DNA from: Nitrospinaceae bacterium
GTDB taxonomy: Bacteria; Nitrospinota; Nitrospinia; Nitrospinales; VA-1
DNA: 7,486 nucleotides
Reading direction: 5' to 3'
NCBI GenBank assembly: GCA_029261675.1
Contig: JAJDBA010000007.1
Coordinates: forward strand, 1 to 7,486
A program made the position numbers and the translations under genes. This document shows positions 6,273 to 7,486 of this stretch, piece after piece; positions within the stretch are counted from its first letter, which is position 1, and every line of letters starts with the position of its first letter. The notes below the pieces were generated by a model. The model did no database searches and was not told the DNA's origin. It saw nothing but the letters and a program-made list of their open reading frames with translations.

Positions 6273-7286
6273 TTATTCAAAAAGGATATCTTCAAATGAG
6301 GAGTTGGGTGTCCATCTATTATGCTGCTTGATTAGAGAATTAATCATCCTCACCGCACCCAGTGGATATTTCCCTATTGCTGTTTCTGCAGCCAAAACTA
6401 GCCCATCGGCTCCCATCAAAAGAGTACTCGCCACATCATTGACCTCTGCCCGTGTTGGGTTTTTTGTTTTAGTCATTGACTCCAATAGATTTGTTGCGAC
6501 AAATACAGGTGTATTCTTAGATTTGGCGTGCGAAACGATTCTACGCTGTATATAAGGTATTTTCTGAATCGGGACCTCTCGTGACAGATCCCCCCTATCA
6601 ATCAATATTTGGTCTGCGCGAGGTAAGATACCATCAAGGTTAGAGACCCCTTTTATGCTTTCAATTTTGCAAATAATATTAGACTCCTTCCCAACAATTT
6701 CTCGCATTGCATCAACATCATTTGAAGAATTTGTAAAAGATAACGAGAAATCTCTAATACCCATACTTAAACCAATTTCAAAAGCAGCCTTGTCTTTCGG
6801 AGTAATCACATCGAGAAGGATTTCACGATCAACATTAACCGCTCTATTACTCCCAACACAACCTCCATGCTCTACAACGGCATGGCAATATTCTTTAGAA
6901 TTTTCTATAACTTTAAAAACTGCAGAATCAAAGTCTAAATGTATTATATCATTTGCTTTTAGTTGGCTCGAAACATACGGTGGTGTAAAAGAAATATTAT
7001 GGCTATCCCCCATAACTTCTTCATGATGTATTTTTATGCTATCACCTGTAGCATAAAAAACAGAGCCGTTCTTTATGTCTTGGTTTCTAATTTGCGCTCC
7101 TTCACTGTCGAGGCTAATAGGAACATCAGACCAAGAACGCACCATTTTCACAAGGCCCTCTACATCTTCAAGTGGGGTGTGAGATAAATTTATTCTGAAT
7201 AAATAGATGTTCTCCTTGCTCAACGCTTTCACCATTTCTTCATTCGCTGAAGACGGCCCCAATGTCACTAACACTTTAAGATTCAA
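6273..7286 (-). CDS. short pyruvate-kinase-like barrel protein lacking the C-terminal domain
   Basis: 337 residues against about 470 for bacterial pyruvate kinase. The barrel is complete: VLVTLGPSS (5-13), FRINLSHT (30-37, with R31 and the K+ ligands N33/S35), LDSEGAQIR (59-67), CKIES (206-210, catalytic Lys207 and metal Glu209), IDRGDLSREVPI (229-240, metal Asp233), VATNLLESM (263-271), NPTRAEVNDVA (276-286) and AAETAIGKYP (299-308). A small lid domain lies at about 70-157. The C-terminal effector/tetramer domain is absent, ending cleanly at TAA nine bases before the next gene. Changes from pyruvate kinase include TKGPEIR to SEGAQIR (Lys to E62, Pro to A64, Glu to Q65), ARGDLGVE to DRGDLSRE and SGET to AAET. 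Phosphate transfer involving phosphoenolpyruvate is plausible but not proven; I infer a role in glycan modification rather than glycolysis. The TTG start follows AAGGG at nine bases and a stop lies in frame at 7301, so at most four residues could be added. Confidence 0.85.
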   Translation of the reverse strand: MNLKVLVTLGPSSANEEMVKALSKENIYLFRINLSHTPLEDVEGLVKMVRSWSDVPISLDSEGAQIRNQDIKNGSVFYATGDSIKIHHEEVMGDSHNISFTPPYVSSQLKANDIIHLDFDSAVFKVIENSKEYCHAVVEHGGCVGSNRAVNVDREILLDVITPKDKAAFEIGLSMGIRDFSLSFTNSSNDVDAMREIVGKESNIICKIESIKGVSNLDGILPRADQILIDRGDLSREVPIQKIPYIQRRIVSHAKSKNTPVFVATNLLESMTKTKNPTRAEVNDVASTLLMGADGLVLAAETAIGKYPLGAVRMINSLIKQHNRWTPNSSFEDILFE

Positions 7287-7295
7287 ATCCTTATA

Positions 7296-7300
7296 CCCTT
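7296..7300 (-). promoter_or_regulatory. ribosome binding site deciding the TTG start of the pyruvate-kinase-like gene
   Basis: AAGGG on the minus strand, nine bases before TTG 7286. A second purine run, AAGGA (7292-7288), is only one base from the TTG and too close for it. That run is 13 bases from the in-frame GTG at 7274, a weaker alternative start that would cut into the conserved first strand. Confidence 0.5.
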
Positions 7301-7321
7301 AAAAATTGAAGATGGAACGTC

Positions 7322-7350
7322 ATAGTACTCTATTTCCAACAGGAAAACAA
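7322..7350 (-). promoter_or_regulatory. weak candidate promoter upstream of the pyruvate-kinase-like gene
   Basis: TTGTTT (7350-7345), 17 bases, then TACTAT (7327-7322) on the minus strand, about 36 bases before the TTG start. The spacing is ideal, but the hexamers match the consensus at only three and four positions. If unused, the gene is probably read from further right. Confidence 0.22.
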
Positions 7351-7356
7351 TTTATC

Positions 7357-7485
7357 TCAAAGGGGTCTCAATCGGTAATTCTTCGAAAAAGTTAACAACT
7401 TTGAAGAGCAATTAAAGGGTGTAGCATCATCCTTAAAATTGGTTTCAGCATTGGTTATTTTATCGAAAAAAAAGGATAAAATCGG
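7357..7485 (-). CDS. possible 3' end of a gene entering from the right edge (unidentified)
   Basis: The minus-strand frame starting at base 7485 is open for 42 codons and stops at TGA 7359-7357; the other two minus frames close within about ten codons of the edge. The peptide begins PILSFFFDKITNAETNF and ends YRLRPL. No family can be named from so little. Its LSFFFDKIT resembles VSFLFDKIT at the start of the SDR remnant (474-788), and PFNCSS follows at roughly the place where that remnant has IFNLGS. The stop is 70 bases before the TTG of the next gene, a normal operon spacing. It may also be a chance opening in AT-rich DNA. Confidence 0.25.
   Translation of the reverse strand, partial: PILSFFFDKITNAETNFKDDATPFNCSSKLLTFSKNYRLRPL
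7380..7407. repeat. hairpin-forming inverted repeat upstream of the pyruvate-kinase-like gene
   Basis: On the minus strand TCTTCAAAGTT and AACTTT-TTC-GAAGA pair over 11 positions around a three-base loop, with a three-base bulge in the second arm. The core is AAAGTT-AAC-AACTTT on the plus strand (7388-7402). No U-run follows on either strand, so it is not an intrinsic terminator. An operator, an RNA processing site, or chance within the possible partial gene are all open. Confidence 0.35.
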
Positions 7486-7486
7486 G

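Noticed and set aside
6014..7187. Open frames at 6014-6205 (minus), 6220-6555, 6655-7026 and 6963-7187 (plus)
   Set aside because: All overlap the CysC-like or pyruvate-kinase-like genes in other frames, and those genes have clear motifs.
1..7486. JUMPstart/ops element, CRISPR, tRNA, insertion sequence or toxin-antitoxin pair
   Set aside because: I looked on both strands and found no ops-like GGCGGTAGC core in a gap, no spaced direct repeats, no cloverleaf and no transposase sequence.

Overview
The window is a piece of a bacterial surface-glycan (O-antigen, capsule or flagellar-glycan type) gene cluster. Every gene I can support lies on the minus strand, so transcription runs from high to low coordinates. 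There are no RNA genes, insertion sequences, CRISPR arrays or phage genes. Short spacings, Shine-Dalgarno sites, a PglK/MsbA-type exporter and nucleotide-sugar enzymes point to a Gram-negative bacterium of moderate to low GC, perhaps a gammaproteobacterium. That placement is inference and cannot be refined from this stretch.

In transcription order the right half (7286 to 3921) holds three genes: a short pyruvate-kinase-like barrel protein without the usual C-terminal domain, an adenylylsulfate-kinase-like small kinase nine bases downstream, and a sulfatase-fold protein that has Thr where sulfatases carry the formylglycine Cys/Ser. An open frame ending at 7357 enters from the right edge and may be the tail of another gene. 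A 283-base gap (3638-3920) follows. It holds a candidate promoter with a perfect TATAAT and, nearer the next gene, an imperfect hairpin ending in nine U residues.

The left half (3637 to 1) holds a complete ABC exporter/flippase with a GTG start, a complete extended-SDR nucleotide-sugar epimerase/dehydratase, a 104-residue C-terminal remnant of a different SDR enzyme, and the first 159 residues of a LegC-like DegT/DnrJ/EryC1 sugar aminotransferase. The aminotransferase overlaps the remnant by ATGA and continues past the left edge.

Likely cooperation: the SDR enzyme and aminotransferase make an amino-deoxy nucleotide sugar, and the ABC protein flips a lipid-linked glycan across the inner membrane. 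The three right-hand genes look like a decoration cassette. Their sequences argue against a plain housekeeping reading as glycolysis, PAPS synthesis or sulfate ester hydrolysis. I suggest they build, transfer or remove an unusual phospho-type substituent, in the way a CysC-like kinase serves O-methyl phosphoramidate synthesis in Campylobacter capsule. This is a hypothesis: no glycosyltransferase, sulfotransferase, ATP sulfurylase or nucleotidyltransferase is visible here. The SDR remnant, the large gap and the AT-richness of the right half suggest assembly by recombination.
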